Source: CAG-238 sp963601575 (lineage in GTDB: Bacteria; Bacillota; Clostridia; Peptostreptococcales; Anaerovoracaceae). Taken from it: a stretch of DNA of 64,000 nucleotides. Shown here in pieces: positions 1-7,975 of the stretch (within the stretch, counting starts at the first letter, position 1; the number at the start of each line of letters is the position of its first letter). The notes below the pieces were generated by a model. The model worked only from the letters and a program-made list of their open reading frames with translations. It searched no databases and was not told the DNA's origin. A program made the translations under genes and the position numbers. The stretch spans positions 1-64,000 of the forward strand of contig CAVCFO010000003.1 of the NCBI GenBank assembly GCA_963601575.1, given 5' to 3'.

Positions 1-80
1 GACGCGGCGGCAAGTACGGACTTGCATCCCTTTGCGCAGGCGGCGGCATGGGAACCACCGTGATAATCGAGATGATGTAA
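1..80 (+). CDS. Acetyl-CoA acetyltransferase (thiolase), C-terminal end only
   Basis: Only the last 25 codons are in the window (frame starts at base 3, TAA at 78-80). The translation ends CAGGGMGTTVIIEMM, which matches the C-terminal glycine-rich signature of thiolase II enzymes; the cysteine in CAGGGMG corresponds to the second catalytic cysteine of the family, the general acid/base. These enzymes condense two acetyl-CoA to acetoacetyl-CoA or run the reverse reaction. It lies 45 bp upstream of abfD on the same strand, which fits a crotonyl-CoA/butyrate fermentation operon. Start, promoter and full domain layout lie outside the window, so the exact substrate cannot be judged. Confidence 0.8.
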   Translation, partial: RGGKYGLASLCAGGGMGTTVIIEMM

Positions 81-125
81 TGCCGGCAAGTCCGGAGAAA
101 ACTATACGGCAAAAGAAGAACGCTT

Positions 126-1610
126 ATGGCAATCAAATCAGGGGCTGAGTATATAGAGAGCCTTAGAAAACTAAACACGAGAGTATATATGTTTGGCGAA
201 AAGATTGATAACTGGGTAGACCACCCTATGATTCGCCCGTCTATCAACTGCGTGGCGATGACATACGATCTTGCAAACGCCCCCCAGTACGAGGATCTTA
301 TGACCGCAACGTCGAACCTTACGGGAAAGAAGATCAACCGTTTCACCAACATTCATCAAAGCACAGACGACCTTATGAAAAAGGTAAAAATGCAGAGACT
401 CTGCGGACAGAAGACCGTTTCCTGCTTCCAAAGATGCGTAGGAATGGACGCTTTTAACGCGGTGTACTCCACCACCTACGAAATCGACCAGAAATACGGA
501 ACGCATTATCACGAGAACTTCAAGAAGTTCCTCGAATACATACAGGAAAACGACCTCGTGGTTGACGGTGCAATGACAGACCCTAAGGGCGACCGCAGCA
601 AGGCGCCTCATGCACAGGCAGACCCTGATATGTTCGTAAGAATCAAGGAAAGACGTCCTGACGGCATCGTGGTTCGTGGCGCAAAGGTTCACCAGACAGG
701 CTCCGTAAACTCCCACTGGCACATCGTAATGCCGACACAGGCAATGAAAGAAGATGACAAGGACTATGCGGTTTGCTTCGCTTGTCCGAGCGATGCCGAG
801 GGGCTTTATATGATCTATGGCAGGCAGTCCTGCGACACCAGAAAGTTAGAAGAAGGCGCAGACGTTGACCTCGGAAACAAGAAATTCGGCGGTCAGGAAG
901 CACTTGTCGTATTTGACGACGTATTTATTCCTAACGAATATATCTTCATGGCAGGCGAATGGGATTTCGCAGGCATGGTTGTAGAGAGATTCGCAGGATT
1001 CCACAGACAGAGCTACGGCGGCTGTAAGGTTGGCGTAGGCGATGTGGTTATCGGAGCTGCGGCGCTTGCTGCCGAGTACAACGGTGCTGACAAGGCTTCC
1101 CATATCAAGGACAAGCTCATCGAAATGACGCACCTGAACGAAACACTGTACTGCTGCGGCATCGCTTGCTCAGCAGAGGGCCATGCGACGGAATGCGGAA
1201 GCTATATAATCGATCTTCTTACGGCAAACGTCTGCAAGCAGAACGTAACAAGATTCCCTTACGAGATCGTAAGACTGGCAGAGGACATCGCAGGAGGCCT
1301 TATGGTAACAATGCCGAGCGAAAAGGACTTTAGGAGCGACCTTCCGGTAGGCAGAAACGGCGAGACAATCGGCGAAGTTTGCAACAAGTATTTTGCAACA
1401 AACCCTGAGAAATGCACCGCCGAGGAGAGAATGAGAGTGCTTAGATTCCTGGAAAATATCTGCCTTGGCTCATCGGCAGTAGGCTACAGAACAGAGTCCA
1501 TGCACGGCGCAGGTTCCCCGCAGGCACAGCGCATCATGATTCAAAGACAGGGCAATATCGAGGGCAAGAAACAGCTTGCAAAGGACATTGCAGGAATACA
1601 CAGTAAATAA
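126..1610 (+). CDS. abfD: 4-hydroxybutyryl-CoA dehydratase / vinylacetyl-CoA delta-isomerase
   Basis: This 494-residue protein belongs to the AbfD family: FAD plus [4Fe-4S] enzymes that dehydrate 4-hydroxybutyryl-CoA to crotonyl-CoA and isomerise vinylacetyl-CoA. The cluster ligands known from Clostridium aminobutyricum (Cys99, Cys103, His292, Cys299) are all present shifted by one residue: C100 and C104 in SCFQRC, H293 in GFHRQ and C300 in YGGC. Length is normal for the family. The thiolase just upstream fits a route from 4-aminobutyrate or succinate to butyrate. The start ATG follows an AAGAAG stretch. No succinate-semialdehyde or 4-hydroxybutyrate CoA-transferase gene is visible, so the upstream steps are inferred. 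Confidence 0.95.
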   Translation: MAIKSGAEYIESLRKLNTRVYMFGEKIDNWVDHPMIRPSINCVAMTYDLANAPQYEDLMTATSNLTGKKINRFTNIHQSTDDLMKKVKMQRLCGQKTVSCFQRCVGMDAFNAVYSTTYEIDQKYGTHYHENFKKFLEYIQENDLVVDGAMTDPKGDRSKAPHAQADPDMFVRIKERRPDGIVVRGAKVHQTGSVNSHWHIVMPTQAMKEDDKDYAVCFACPSDAEGLYMIYGRQSCDTRKLEEGADVDLGNKKFGGQEALVVFDDVFIPNEYIFMAGEWDFAGMVVERFAGFHRQSYGGCKVGVGDVVIGAAALAAEYNGADKASHIKDKLIEMTHLNETLYCCGIACSAEGHATECGSYIIDLLTANVCKQNVTRFPYEIVRLAEDIAGGLMVTMPSEKDFRSDLPVGRNGETIGEVCNKYFATNPEKCTAEERMRVLRFLENICLGSSAVGYRTESMHGAGSPQAQRIMIQRQGNIEGKKQLAKDIAGIHSK

Positions 1611-1656
1611 CAATAACATATTACTCATACAATACACCATATATTACATTTAGTCT

Positions 1657-1708
1657 CAAAACCGACGCTCATATACGGGAATAACCTAGATACGGAGCGC
1701 CGGTTTTG
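1657..1708 (+). terminator. Inverted repeat after abfD, probable terminator
   Basis: CAAAACCGACGCTC at 1657-1670 pairs with GAGCGCCGGTTTTG at 1695-1708, apart from one central A/C mismatch. It lies 47 bp after the abfD stop. There is no long T-run after the stem, so termination is likely but the hairpin is not a textbook intrinsic terminator. The 150 bp between it and the next start holds only a weakly supported upstream extension of that next gene. Confidence 0.5.
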
Positions 1709-1860
1709 CGCATTTGAATGGTTCTACGATCATAAGGGGGAACCGAAATTCAGAGCAAGGTTGTTTTTTGCGGCGTAAAGTGGTAAGATTATTCACAAGT
1801 AATTGCATAGATCAAAATCCGAAGACGGAGAATGCAGAGGACATCCAAGGAGAGGAAAAC

Positions 1861-2205
1861 ATGGAAATACTTACTCAAAAGATTAACCGAGATGAGCTGA
1901 ACAGCTTAGACAGCGGATATTTTGACGATATGATCAAAGCTGTAGTGGATATTGAAAACGAAATAATTGCCGTTGATGCCGAACTACACGCAGATCTTGA
2001 GGGACTTTTGCTTGACGAAGGTTCTGCACAAGCTGACCTGTGGGGAATAAATTTCATTACAGACGAGGACGAAATTGACGAATTTGTCGAGTTTGATTCG
2101 CTCATTAACATAAGACCGAAGCAGGACAATCGTTCTCGCTATGTCGAAGATGAAAGCGTGAGAAATAGAATTTTAGAGGTTGTGGAGAAATGGATAGAGT
2201 TTTAG
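1861..2205 (+). CDS. DUF5674-like conserved hypothetical protein
   Basis: The 114-residue product is acidic and has the features I associate with the DUF5674 family: an invariant-looking KAVVDIE...ELHADLEGLLLDEGS...DLWGIN block at residues 20-62 and an ending INIRP...NRSR near residue 80-90. No function is known to me. The ATG at 1861 is chosen because AAGGAGAGG sits seven bases upstream; the frame stays open to 1714 without a comparable ribosome site. Its 3' end overlaps the next gene by 16 bp, so the two are translated from one message and may act together. Family assignment is from memory and should be read as probable. Confidence 0.7.
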   Translation: MEILTQKINRDELNSLDSGYFDDMIKAVVDIENEIIAVDAELHADLEGLLLDEGSAQADLWGINFITDEDEIDEFVEFDSLINIRPKQDNRSRYVEDESVRNRILEVVEKWIEF

Positions 2206-2543
2206 AGTATCAGCATAGAGAGCTTGCTGCCGGAAGGTGGAAGACGATGAGCCTTTCTGAGCAGCTTGCCAACATAGGAAGCGAGTTTGGCAGAGCCGCA
2301 AAACGGAAAGAAAAAGGCGATAAGGAAAAGGAAATGAAAGCGTTCGAGCGTGGGCTTGAACTTCTTGACTTGTCGATTCAGGATGCGCCTGCAAAGAAAG
2401 ATGCGCATCCGGGGGTGTTTAAGGAGCTGCTCAGACTTAGAGAGGTTATGTGCGATTACTTTGTCGGCGATAACGAGTACAAAACCGACAGAGCGTTTAT
2501 TGAGAAATATTTTTATGATTTTGCAGTATGCGCGAGAAAGTAA
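2190..2543 (+). CDS. Conserved hypothetical protein, partner of the DUF5674-like gene
   Basis: A 117-residue, largely helical protein with no recognised catalytic motif. It contains LSEQLANIGSE near residue 22, a charged KRKEKGDKEKE stretch near residue 40, then ERGLELLDLSI, and ends with an aromatic YFYDFAVCARK. I recall similar orphan proteins encoded beside DUF5674 genes, with a repeated pattern of an N-terminal EYQHRELAAGRW-like segment and a C-terminal GDNEY...KYF segment. The 16-bp overlap with the upstream gene implies translational coupling. The two-gene layout resembles a small cassette (a toxin-antitoxin pair is one possibility), but nothing in the residues proves this. Confidence 0.65.
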   Translation: MDRVLEYQHRELAAGRWKTMSLSEQLANIGSEFGRAAKRKEKGDKEKEMKAFERGLELLDLSIQDAPAKKDAHPGVFKELLRLREVMCDYFVGDNEYKTDRAFIEKYFYDFAVCARK

Positions 2544-2549
2544 TAAAAT

Positions 2550-2581
2550 AAGAGGCGTGCGTTTAGCGGCGCGCCTCTTTT
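2550..2581 (+). terminator. Intrinsic terminator after the DUF5674 pair
   Basis: AGAGGCG at 2551-2557 pairs with CGCCTCT at 2572-2578, with further inner GC pairing, and is followed by TTT. It closes the two-gene unit 7 bp after its stop codon. Confidence 0.7.
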
Positions 2582-2585
2582 CGGT

Positions 2586-2692
2586 ACGTTTTCCAACCGT
2601 ATTTCATATCATTTTCAACACTTTTCCAATTTATTTGCACATTATTTTTGACACTTTTCCAACCTGATTGTGCATTAGCTTTGACACTTTTC
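2586..2692. repeat. Tandem 32-33 bp direct repeat, about 3.3 copies
   Basis: Units begin at 2586, 2618, 2651 and 2684 (partial). Each starts A(C)ACTTTTCC or ACGTTTTCC and carries TTTG or TTCA at its end; units two and three match at most positions. The array fills the whole space between the terminator of the DUF5674 pair and the stop codon of the nuclease gene, and its last unit runs into that stop codon. Function is unknown; it may be a local duplication of noncoding sequence. Confidence 0.6.
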
Positions 2693-3443
2693 AGTCTGCT
2701 GCGAGCCTGCTGTCACCGGTGGCATAGTCGATTTCGATCCGGGGCTGGGCGTTGTATACAAATACATTGAAACAGATCCCATCGCCGTCATCCTCCACCG
2801 AATATGCCTCGATTTCGACTCCGCTTGCCAAAAGGTTTTGCCCGTCGAAAACCGGCGTAACCCTGTAAAGCACATGGTTATCGGTTCTTTCGACATATTC
2901 TGCGACCATGATTTCAAATGGGAGCATTCCCTCGACATTCATATAGCGCGTGCCGGTAATCAGGTTCTTTCCGTTGGCATTTTCGCCGGTAAGAAGGTAG
3001 CCGATAAGGTGGCAGCGGTTGTAGAGATATTTGCCGGAAACGCAGTCATATTTTACCGTATGCCAGCCCGTAGGCTTTATCATGCCGATGCTGCCCCGCT
3101 CCTGGGTGGGCATGAGATCCTGCCCGACGCATGCTGTGGCAACGCCGCATCTTCCGAGACTGTCAAGCTCGCTATAATTTTCGAAAGATTCCTCGGTAAG
3201 CTCGCTTTCATCAAAAAATGGCTCGTTATCGTTTATCTCAATATACGGAGAATCCGAAAATTCTGGAATTTCGGACAGCAGGAGGCTTTCTTGCGCCTGC
3301 TCGCTTTCGGCCTGACTTGGAATTTCAAAGTCAAAGGAATCAAATTCAAGACCGTAGCCGGAGATCAAAATTCCGGTGGCAAGCAGTATTGATAGTATGA
3401 TGGATGGCTTCTTTGCCCTCTTAAAATTTTTCATCTTTTTCAT
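2691..3443 (-). CDS. Secreted DNA/RNA non-specific endonuclease, EndA type
   Basis: The product (250 residues from ATG 3443) starts with a basic segment and a hydrophobic stretch IILSILLATGILISGYG, a signal peptide or anchor. An acidic, serine-rich linker follows (residues about 35-90). The nuclease core holds YNRCHLIGYLLTGENANGKNLITGTRYMN, the region of EndA/DNA-entry nucleases in which the usual DRGH motif is replaced by NRCH; the histidine is the expected general base and the downstream asparagine of NLITG the metal ligand. Such beta-beta-alpha metal nucleases degrade DNA outside the cell, in competence or nutrient scavenging. The ATG at 3443 is preferred over an upstream TTG because GAGG lies nine bases before it. 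No competence genes adjoin it. Confidence 0.85.
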   Translation of the reverse strand: MKKMKNFKRAKKPSIILSILLATGILISGYGLEFDSFDFEIPSQAESEQAQESLLLSEIPEFSDSPYIEINDNEPFFDESELTEESFENYSELDSLGRCGVATACVGQDLMPTQERGSIGMIKPTGWHTVKYDCVSGKYLYNRCHLIGYLLTGENANGKNLITGTRYMNVEGMLPFEIMVAEYVERTDNHVLYRVTPVFDGQNLLASGVEIEAYSVEDDGDGICFNVFVYNAQPRIEIDYATGDSRLAAD

Positions 3444-3485
3444 GTATAAATACCTCAAGCTTTATTGTACCATAAATAAGAGAAA

Positions 3486-3523
3486 AAAAGCGTCTTTGAA
3501 TGTCCAGTTCAAAGACGCAATTT
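3486..3523 (-). terminator. Strong terminator of the rpsU-yqeY unit
   Basis: A perfect 11-bp stem (GCGTCTTTGAA at 3490-3500 with its complement at 3508-3518, 7-nt loop) is flanked by A/T runs on both sides. On the minus strand it directly follows the yqeY stop and ends in seven T residues. Confidence 0.85.
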
Positions 3524-3973
3524 TTATTTTTTCAGAAATTCCTGCACGAGCTCTTTGACTCTGTTTCCGTCGGCGAGGCCTTTGACCTTTGCCATTACGG
3601 GGCCCATGAGCTTGCCCATGTTTTGCATTCCGCCTTCGATGCCTAGAACCGTCGCAACCTGCGCGATGGTTTGGCGAAGTTTCTCGTCGGAAAGCTGCTC
3701 CGGCAGATATTTATTCAAAATTCCGATTTCTGCATTATAGGAGGCGATCAAGTCGTCTCTCCCGGCTTTTTCAAAATCAGCGAGGGCATCCTTTCTCATT
3801 TTAACCTGTTTGGACAAAATTGCAACAATGCCATCATCATCAAGTTCCTCGCGATTGTCAACCTCATATTGTTTGATTGCCGCGCGCGCAAAACTTATTG
3901 TATTTTTGGCGACCTCGTCATGAGCCTTCATGGCCTCTTTGAAGTCTGCCATCAATTTTTCTTTGATTGCCAT
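3524..3973 (-). CDS. yqeY: GatB/YqeY domain-containing protein
   Basis: This 149-residue protein matches the stand-alone YqeY family, related to the C-terminal tRNA-binding domain of the amidotransferase subunit GatB. Typical features are the N-terminal LMADFKEAMKAHDE..KNTISFARAAIKQYEVD, the NKYLPEQLSDEKL segment near residue 88 and the GMQNMGKLMGPVMAKVKGLADGN block near residue 118. The cellular role is not settled; tRNA-related and amidotransferase-like roles have been proposed by similarity. It follows rpsU by 71 bp on the same strand, the usual order in Bacillota, and is probably co-transcribed with it. Confidence 0.95.
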   Translation of the reverse strand: MAIKEKLMADFKEAMKAHDEVAKNTISFARAAIKQYEVDNREELDDDGIVAILSKQVKMRKDALADFEKAGRDDLIASYNAEIGILNKYLPEQLSDEKLRQTIAQVATVLGIEGGMQNMGKLMGPVMAKVKGLADGNRVKELVQEFLKK

Positions 3974-4044
3974 TTAGTTCACCTCGATTCGCGATGGCCG
4001 CCCAGAGGAGCGTATCTCAAGGCAAGAAATGACTTGCGAGTATA

Positions 4045-4224
4045 TTAGTATTTCTTAGCCTTTTTTCTAGCGGCTTCAGATTTTTTCTTTCTCTTTACGC
4101 TTGGTTTTTCGTAATGTTCTCTTTTTCTGAGTTCGCTCATGACGCCGTCTCTGGCGCAGGATCTTTTGAATCTCTTAAGAGCGGATTCTAAACTTTCGTT
4201 TTCTCTTACGATAACTTGTGCCAT
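4045..4224 (-). CDS. rpsU: 30S ribosomal protein S21
   Basis: The 59-residue basic protein (MAQVIVRENESLESALKRFKR at the start, KKKSEAARKKAKKY at the end) is S21, which sits near the anti-Shine-Dalgarno end of 16S rRNA in the small subunit. The start at 4224 is fixed by the family N-terminus and by GGAGGTGAATTGGAAT just upstream; the reading frame itself stays open further. Downstream yqeY forms a unit with it, and a sigma-A-type promoter lies about 70 bp upstream. Confidence 0.97.
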   Translation of the reverse strand: MAQVIVRENESLESALKRFKRSCARDGVMSELRKREHYEKPSVKRKKKSEAARKKAKKY

Positions 4225-4293
4225 ATTCCAATTCACCTCCTGACTTACATGAAATATTTCAGCCGAGAGTAACTCTGTACCCATAACAAATGC

Positions 4294-4322
4294 ATTATAC
4301 ACTTTTTCTTGTCATTCCGCAA
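4294..4322 (-). promoter_or_regulatory. Predicted sigma-A promoter of rpsU
   Basis: On the minus strand TTGCGG (4322-4317), a 17-bp spacer and TATAAT (4299-4294) form a good housekeeping promoter, oriented toward rpsU. Confidence 0.6.
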
Positions 4323-4361
4323 GGATTTTTGTAAAAAAATGCAGAAATCTTAAATAAAAGT

Positions 4362-4390
4362 TTGAATTTTCGGGTAAAAGAAAATATAAT
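4362..4390 (+). promoter_or_regulatory. Predicted sigma-A promoter of the phoH operon
   Basis: TTGAAT (4362-4367), a 17-bp spacer and TATAAT (4385-4390). It drives phoH and the chain of overlapping genes behind it, and lies back to back with the rpsU promoter. Confidence 0.7.
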
Positions 4391-4448
4391 ATAGGTAGGG
4401 CTTGCGGCGAAAGCCGGCCACGAAATTAGACGGAACAGGAGATAGCAG

Positions 4449-5423
4449 TTGGATAAAAAAATTCAGATCACTGAGACCATCGACAGAAGAGAGCTTTTTG
4501 GAAATTTGGACGCGAACCTTGACTACATAAAGGAAGCTGCGGGAGCTGAGATTTTTCAAAGGGACGATGGACTGATACTCAAGGCAGAGAGCGAAGAAGC
4601 CATAGAAAAGGCGGAGAAGATACTAACAGAGCTTATGAGCGCGCTCGAGGCGGGAGAGATTTTAGACAAGCAAAAGGTCCAATATATTATATCTCTTGCC
4701 GGAGAGGGAGTTTCGTATAGAGAAAGCAGAGTCAGTAGTGACGTCATCTGCTTTACACACAAGGGAAAACCGCTGAAGCCAAAGACCCTCGGCCAGAAAA
4801 ATTATGTCCAGAGCATCCGAAGAAAAGATATCGTCTTTGGCGTTGGACCTGCCGGAACCGGCAAGACATATATAGCGGTAGCTATGGCAATAAATGCATA
4901 TAAAAATAAAGAAGTCCAGAAGATAATTTTGGCAAGGCCCGCGGTGGAGGCAGGGGAGCGACTTGGTTTCTTGCCGGGCGATCTTCAGGACAAGGTCGAT
5001 CCGTATCTTAGGCCGCTCTATGATGCGCTATATGATGTTCTCGGAAGAGACGCGGCGCTTAGACTAAAAGAGAAAGAAGTTATCGAGGTCGTGCCTCTTG
5101 CATATATGAGAGGAAGGACTCTGGATAACTCGTTCATAATACTCGACGAGGCACAGAATACCACAAGGGAGCAGATGAAGATGTTCCTGACGCGTATGGG
5201 ATTTGGCTCCAAGGTGGTAGTCACAGGAGACATCACGCAGATCGACCTGCCGCGTGGCAAGAAATCAGGCCTTGTGGAGGCGCTGCGGGTGCTAAAGAAT
5301 ATTCGGGATATAGATATTTGCCACCTGAAAGATACAGATGTTGTGCGGCACGAGCTTGTAAAGAAGATAATCAATGCCTATGACCAATATTATAAGAAAT
5401 ATCCGGAGGAAATACAGGAATAA
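4449..5423 (+). CDS. phoH: PhoH-like ATPase
   Basis: The 324-residue protein has an N-terminal KH-like RNA-binding region (about 1-110) and a PhoH ATPase domain with Walker A GPAGTGKT near residues 133-140, an ILARPAVEAGERLGFLPGD block, and Walker B FIILDEAQN near residue 236. PhoH-like proteins are RNA-related ATPases often paired with YbeY, as here, where the stop overlaps the ybeY start. The start is TTG at 4449: no ATG or GTG lies nearby, and AGGAGATAG precedes it. It opens the phoH-ybeY-cdd-era-recO unit. Confidence 0.95.
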   Translation: MDKKIQITETIDRRELFGNLDANLDYIKEAAGAEIFQRDDGLILKAESEEAIEKAEKILTELMSALEAGEILDKQKVQYIISLAGEGVSYRESRVSSDVICFTHKGKPLKPKTLGQKNYVQSIRRKDIVFGVGPAGTGKTYIAVAMAINAYKNKEVQKIILARPAVEAGERLGFLPGDLQDKVDPYLRPLYDALYDVLGRDAALRLKEKEVIEVVPLAYMRGRTLDNSFIILDEAQNTTREQMKMFLTRMGFGSKVVVTGDITQIDLPRGKKSGLVEALRVLKNIRDIDICHLKDTDVVRHELVKKIINAYDQYYKKYPEEIQE

Positions 5424-5896
5424 TGAAAATATATTTTGAAGAGGGATATACGGTAGATGATGAGCTTTTGGCAAAGATGACGGAGGCCGCAGAATATGCC
5501 ATAGAATCCGAGAACTTGCAGGCGCTCGATAAGGATAGATGCCAGCTCAGCGTGACCTTCGCAGGTCTAGACGAAATCCACAAGCTTAACAGGGAGTACC
5601 GGGGCGTGGACAGCCCTACGGATGTCCTTTCGTTTCCGCAATTTGAGGATATCGAAAATGAGGCGCCGCCGGCATGCGAAATATGCCTTGGAGATGTGGT
5701 AATCTGCGAAGAAAAGGCGCGCGAGCAGGCGGAAGAATACGGACATTCCTTCAAAAGAGAGCTGGTTTATCTTTTCACTCACAGCATTTTGCATCTTTTG
5801 GGATATGATCATATGGAAGATGACGAAAAGCAGAAGATGCGGATGCGAGAAGAAGAAATAATGGAGCATATAGGATTATCGCGAGGGGAGGAATAA
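5423..5896 (+). CDS. ybeY: Endoribonuclease YbeY (rRNA maturation factor)
   Basis: The 157-residue product carries the zinc-binding signature HSILHLLGYDH near residues 120-130, with three histidines as ligands, and the conserved LNREYRGVDSPTDVLSFP block near residue 58. YbeY is a single-strand-specific endoribonuclease with a role in 16S rRNA 3' end maturation and ribosome quality control. Its start codon overlaps the phoH stop (TAATG). Normal length. Confidence 0.96.
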   Translation: MKIYFEEGYTVDDELLAKMTEAAEYAIESENLQALDKDRCQLSVTFAGLDEIHKLNREYRGVDSPTDVLSFPQFEDIENEAPPACEICLGDVVICEEKAREQAEEYGHSFKRELVYLFTHSILHLLGYDHMEDDEKQKMRMREEEIMEHIGLSRGEE

Positions 5897-5899
5897 GAG

Positions 5900-6280
5900 A
5901 TGATGTATCGGGATCTGTACGAAAAAGCAAAGGAGATGCTTCCGAGGGCTTATGCACCTTTTTCGAAATTCAAGGTAGGCGCGGCGCTTCTCACAAAGGA
6001 AGGCGAGGTTTATACCGGCTGCAATATCGAGAATTCATCATTCGGCGCGACTATCTGCGCCGAAAGAACCGCCTTCGTCAAGGCGATTTCCGAGGGTGAG
6101 AGCGACTTTGAGGCAATCGCCATCGTAAGCGAGGATGGAGAGGCATGGCCTTGCGGAATCTGCAGGCAGTTTATGAGAGAATTCTGCGATGACGATTTCA
6201 AGATAATCACAGGAGACGATGTAGAAAGCCTCAGGGTTTATACCATGGACGAAATTTTGCCGGAGGGATTCAAGCTTTGA
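5900..6280 (+). CDS. cdd: Cytidine deaminase
   Basis: A 126-residue homotetrameric-type cytidine deaminase, converting cytidine or deoxycytidine to uridine forms for pyrimidine salvage. Zinc ligands are visible: C53 in TICAERTA with the catalytic E55, and C85/C88 in PCGICRQ. AGGGGAGGA precedes the start; the first of two consecutive ATGs is annotated. In many Bacillota a diacylglycerol kinase gene (dgkA) lies between ybeY and cdd; it is absent here. The stop overlaps the era start by one base. Confidence 0.96.
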   Translation: MMYRDLYEKAKEMLPRAYAPFSKFKVGAALLTKEGEVYTGCNIENSSFGATICAERTAFVKAISEGESDFEAIAIVSEDGEAWPCGICRQFMREFCDDDFKIITGDDVESLRVYTMDEILPEGFKL

Positions 6281-7191
6281 TGAAGACAGGATTTATTGGA
6301 ATAATCGGAAGGCCGAACGTAGGAAAATCAACGCTTCTCAACGCCGTGCTCGGAGAAAAGATCGCAATCACAACTGACAAGCCCCAGACTACCAGAAATA
6401 CTATTCGCGGAATCTATACGAATATCCCGGATGGTAATTACGATGCGGGAGTGCAAATGGTCTTTATCGACACGCCGGGAATCCACAAACCGCATAGCAA
6501 ATTGGGCGAGTTTATGACAGAGTCTGCCATAAATACATTCAAAGAAGTGGAAGTGATACTTTTTCTCGTGGACGAACCATTAGAAAAGGGACCGGGGAAC
6601 AAATATATCCTCGAAATGTTAAAGGAAGTAAAGACTCCGAAAATCCTTGTCATAAACAAGATAGACAAGATGCAGCCAGCGGATTTTCAAAAAACCTACG
6701 AAGAATATAGCCAAATGGGGATATTCGAGGATGTCCTCGGCATTTCGGCGCTTGACGGAACTCATGTGGACAGGCTGATTTTGAGAATCGAAGATTTCCT
6801 CGAGGAAGGGCCGATGTATTTTCCGGAGGATATGATAACCGACCACCCGGAAAGGTTCATCGTCAGCGAAATCATCAGGGAGAAAATCCTGCTATATCTG
6901 GAGGATGAGGTGCCGCACGGCGTTGCGGTTGCGATCGAAAGCTACCGCGAGGAGGAAAATATCACGCGCATCGGAGCCGTGATTTATTGCGAGAGAAAGT
7001 CCCACAAGGGCATAATCATAGGAAAAGAAGGAAAGAAGCTCAAGGGAATCGGAAAGAGCGCGCGGCTTGAGATCGAGGCGCTGCTTGGCACGAAGGTCTA
7101 TCTCGAGCTTTGGGTCAAGGTAAAGGAAAACTGGCGCGACTCGGACTTTGCCCTCTCAAACTTCGGATACAAGGACGGAGAAGGCAGATGA
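6280..7191 (+). CDS. era: GTPase Era
   Basis: The 303-residue protein has the G domain motifs GRPNVGKS (G1, near residue 10), DTPG (G3) and NKID (G4), and a C-terminal KH domain (about 200-300) with GKEGKKLKGIGKSAR. Era binds the 3' end of 16S rRNA and couples small-subunit maturation to the cell cycle. ATG at 6280 overlaps the cdd stop as TGATG; a TTG one codon earlier is possible but less likely. It overlaps recO by four bases, so the block is translationally coupled. Confidence 0.97.
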   Translation: MKTGFIGIIGRPNVGKSTLLNAVLGEKIAITTDKPQTTRNTIRGIYTNIPDGNYDAGVQMVFIDTPGIHKPHSKLGEFMTESAINTFKEVEVILFLVDEPLEKGPGNKYILEMLKEVKTPKILVINKIDKMQPADFQKTYEEYSQMGIFEDVLGISALDGTHVDRLILRIEDFLEEGPMYFPEDMITDHPERFIVSEIIREKILLYLEDEVPHGVAVAIESYREEENITRIGAVIYCERKSHKGIIIGKEGKKLKGIGKSARLEIEALLGTKVYLELWVKVKENWRDSDFALSNFGYKDGEGR

Positions 7192-7949
7192 TAGCCGATA
7201 CGGAGGGAATCGTCCTCAGACAGACCAAAACAGCATATGGCAGGCGAATGATCCTCATATTTTCGAGAAAATTTGGAAAAGTTAGCGCAGGAACTAGCGC
7301 AAGAGAAAGCGGAAAGAATAAATCAGCTCTTGCGATACGCCCCTTCACCTACGGAAGATACGAGCTTTTCAAGGGCAGAGACAGCTACAACCTTGACAAC
7401 GCTCAGGTCATCAAGAGCTTCTACGGCTTGGGCGAGGATTTGGACAAGTATATGGCAGCATCGTATGTGCTGGAGCTAACAGAAAAGCTCATAGCAGAGG
7501 AGCAGCCTCAGCCGGCGATTTTCAGGAATCTGCTAGATTTCATGGAGGCACTGGAACATCGCAAGAAAAAGCACGATACGCTGGTGCTGGCATATATGAC
7601 AAAGCTCCTGGCAGCGCTTGGAACCGAGCCCGTACTTGACAGATGCGCCTGCTGCGGAATACAGGCGGACGGAAAATTTTTCGGCGTTCGCGAAGGCGGC
7701 ATCATCTGCGAGGATTGCGCAAAAGAATTTCGCAAAACAACCACGAATGAAGCATTGATTTATGACATAAATTTTGGTATAGTAGATGTATTAAAATATT
7801 TTCGCAAGGAACCGTTTTCCACATTCGAAAAAATCGCGCTGGAGGATAGAATCGCAGATAAGCTGACAGTTATTATGAAAAGCTATATTGCTTATCATTT
7901 TGACATAGAAAAGTTAAAGAGCGAAAGCATTTTCGCGACAAATATTTGA
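7188..7949 (+). CDS. recO: DNA repair protein RecO
   Basis: The 253-residue product begins with the family N-terminus IADTEGIVLRQTK, an OB-fold that binds single-stranded DNA, then a helical domain. A zinc site is visible as CACC near residue 153 and CEDC near residue 176. RecO loads RecA onto SSB-coated DNA together with RecR in gap repair. ATG 7188 is set by the ATGA overlap with era and by homology; the frame is open 78 bp upstream, inside era. Confidence 0.95.
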   Translation: MIADTEGIVLRQTKTAYGRRMILIFSRKFGKVSAGTSARESGKNKSALAIRPFTYGRYELFKGRDSYNLDNAQVIKSFYGLGEDLDKYMAASYVLELTEKLIAEEQPQPAIFRNLLDFMEALEHRKKKHDTLVLAYMTKLLAALGTEPVLDRCACCGIQADGKFFGVREGGIICEDCAKEFRKTTTNEALIYDINFGIVDVLKYFRKEPFSTFEKIALEDRIADKLTVIMKSYIAYHFDIEKLKSESIFATNI

Positions 7950-7975
7950 GAAAGACTATTTGGGGAGGTATTTTT

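Noticed and set aside
1714..1860. Upstream extension of the DUF5674-like gene
   Set aside because: Family length and the strong ribosome site both support the start at 1861.
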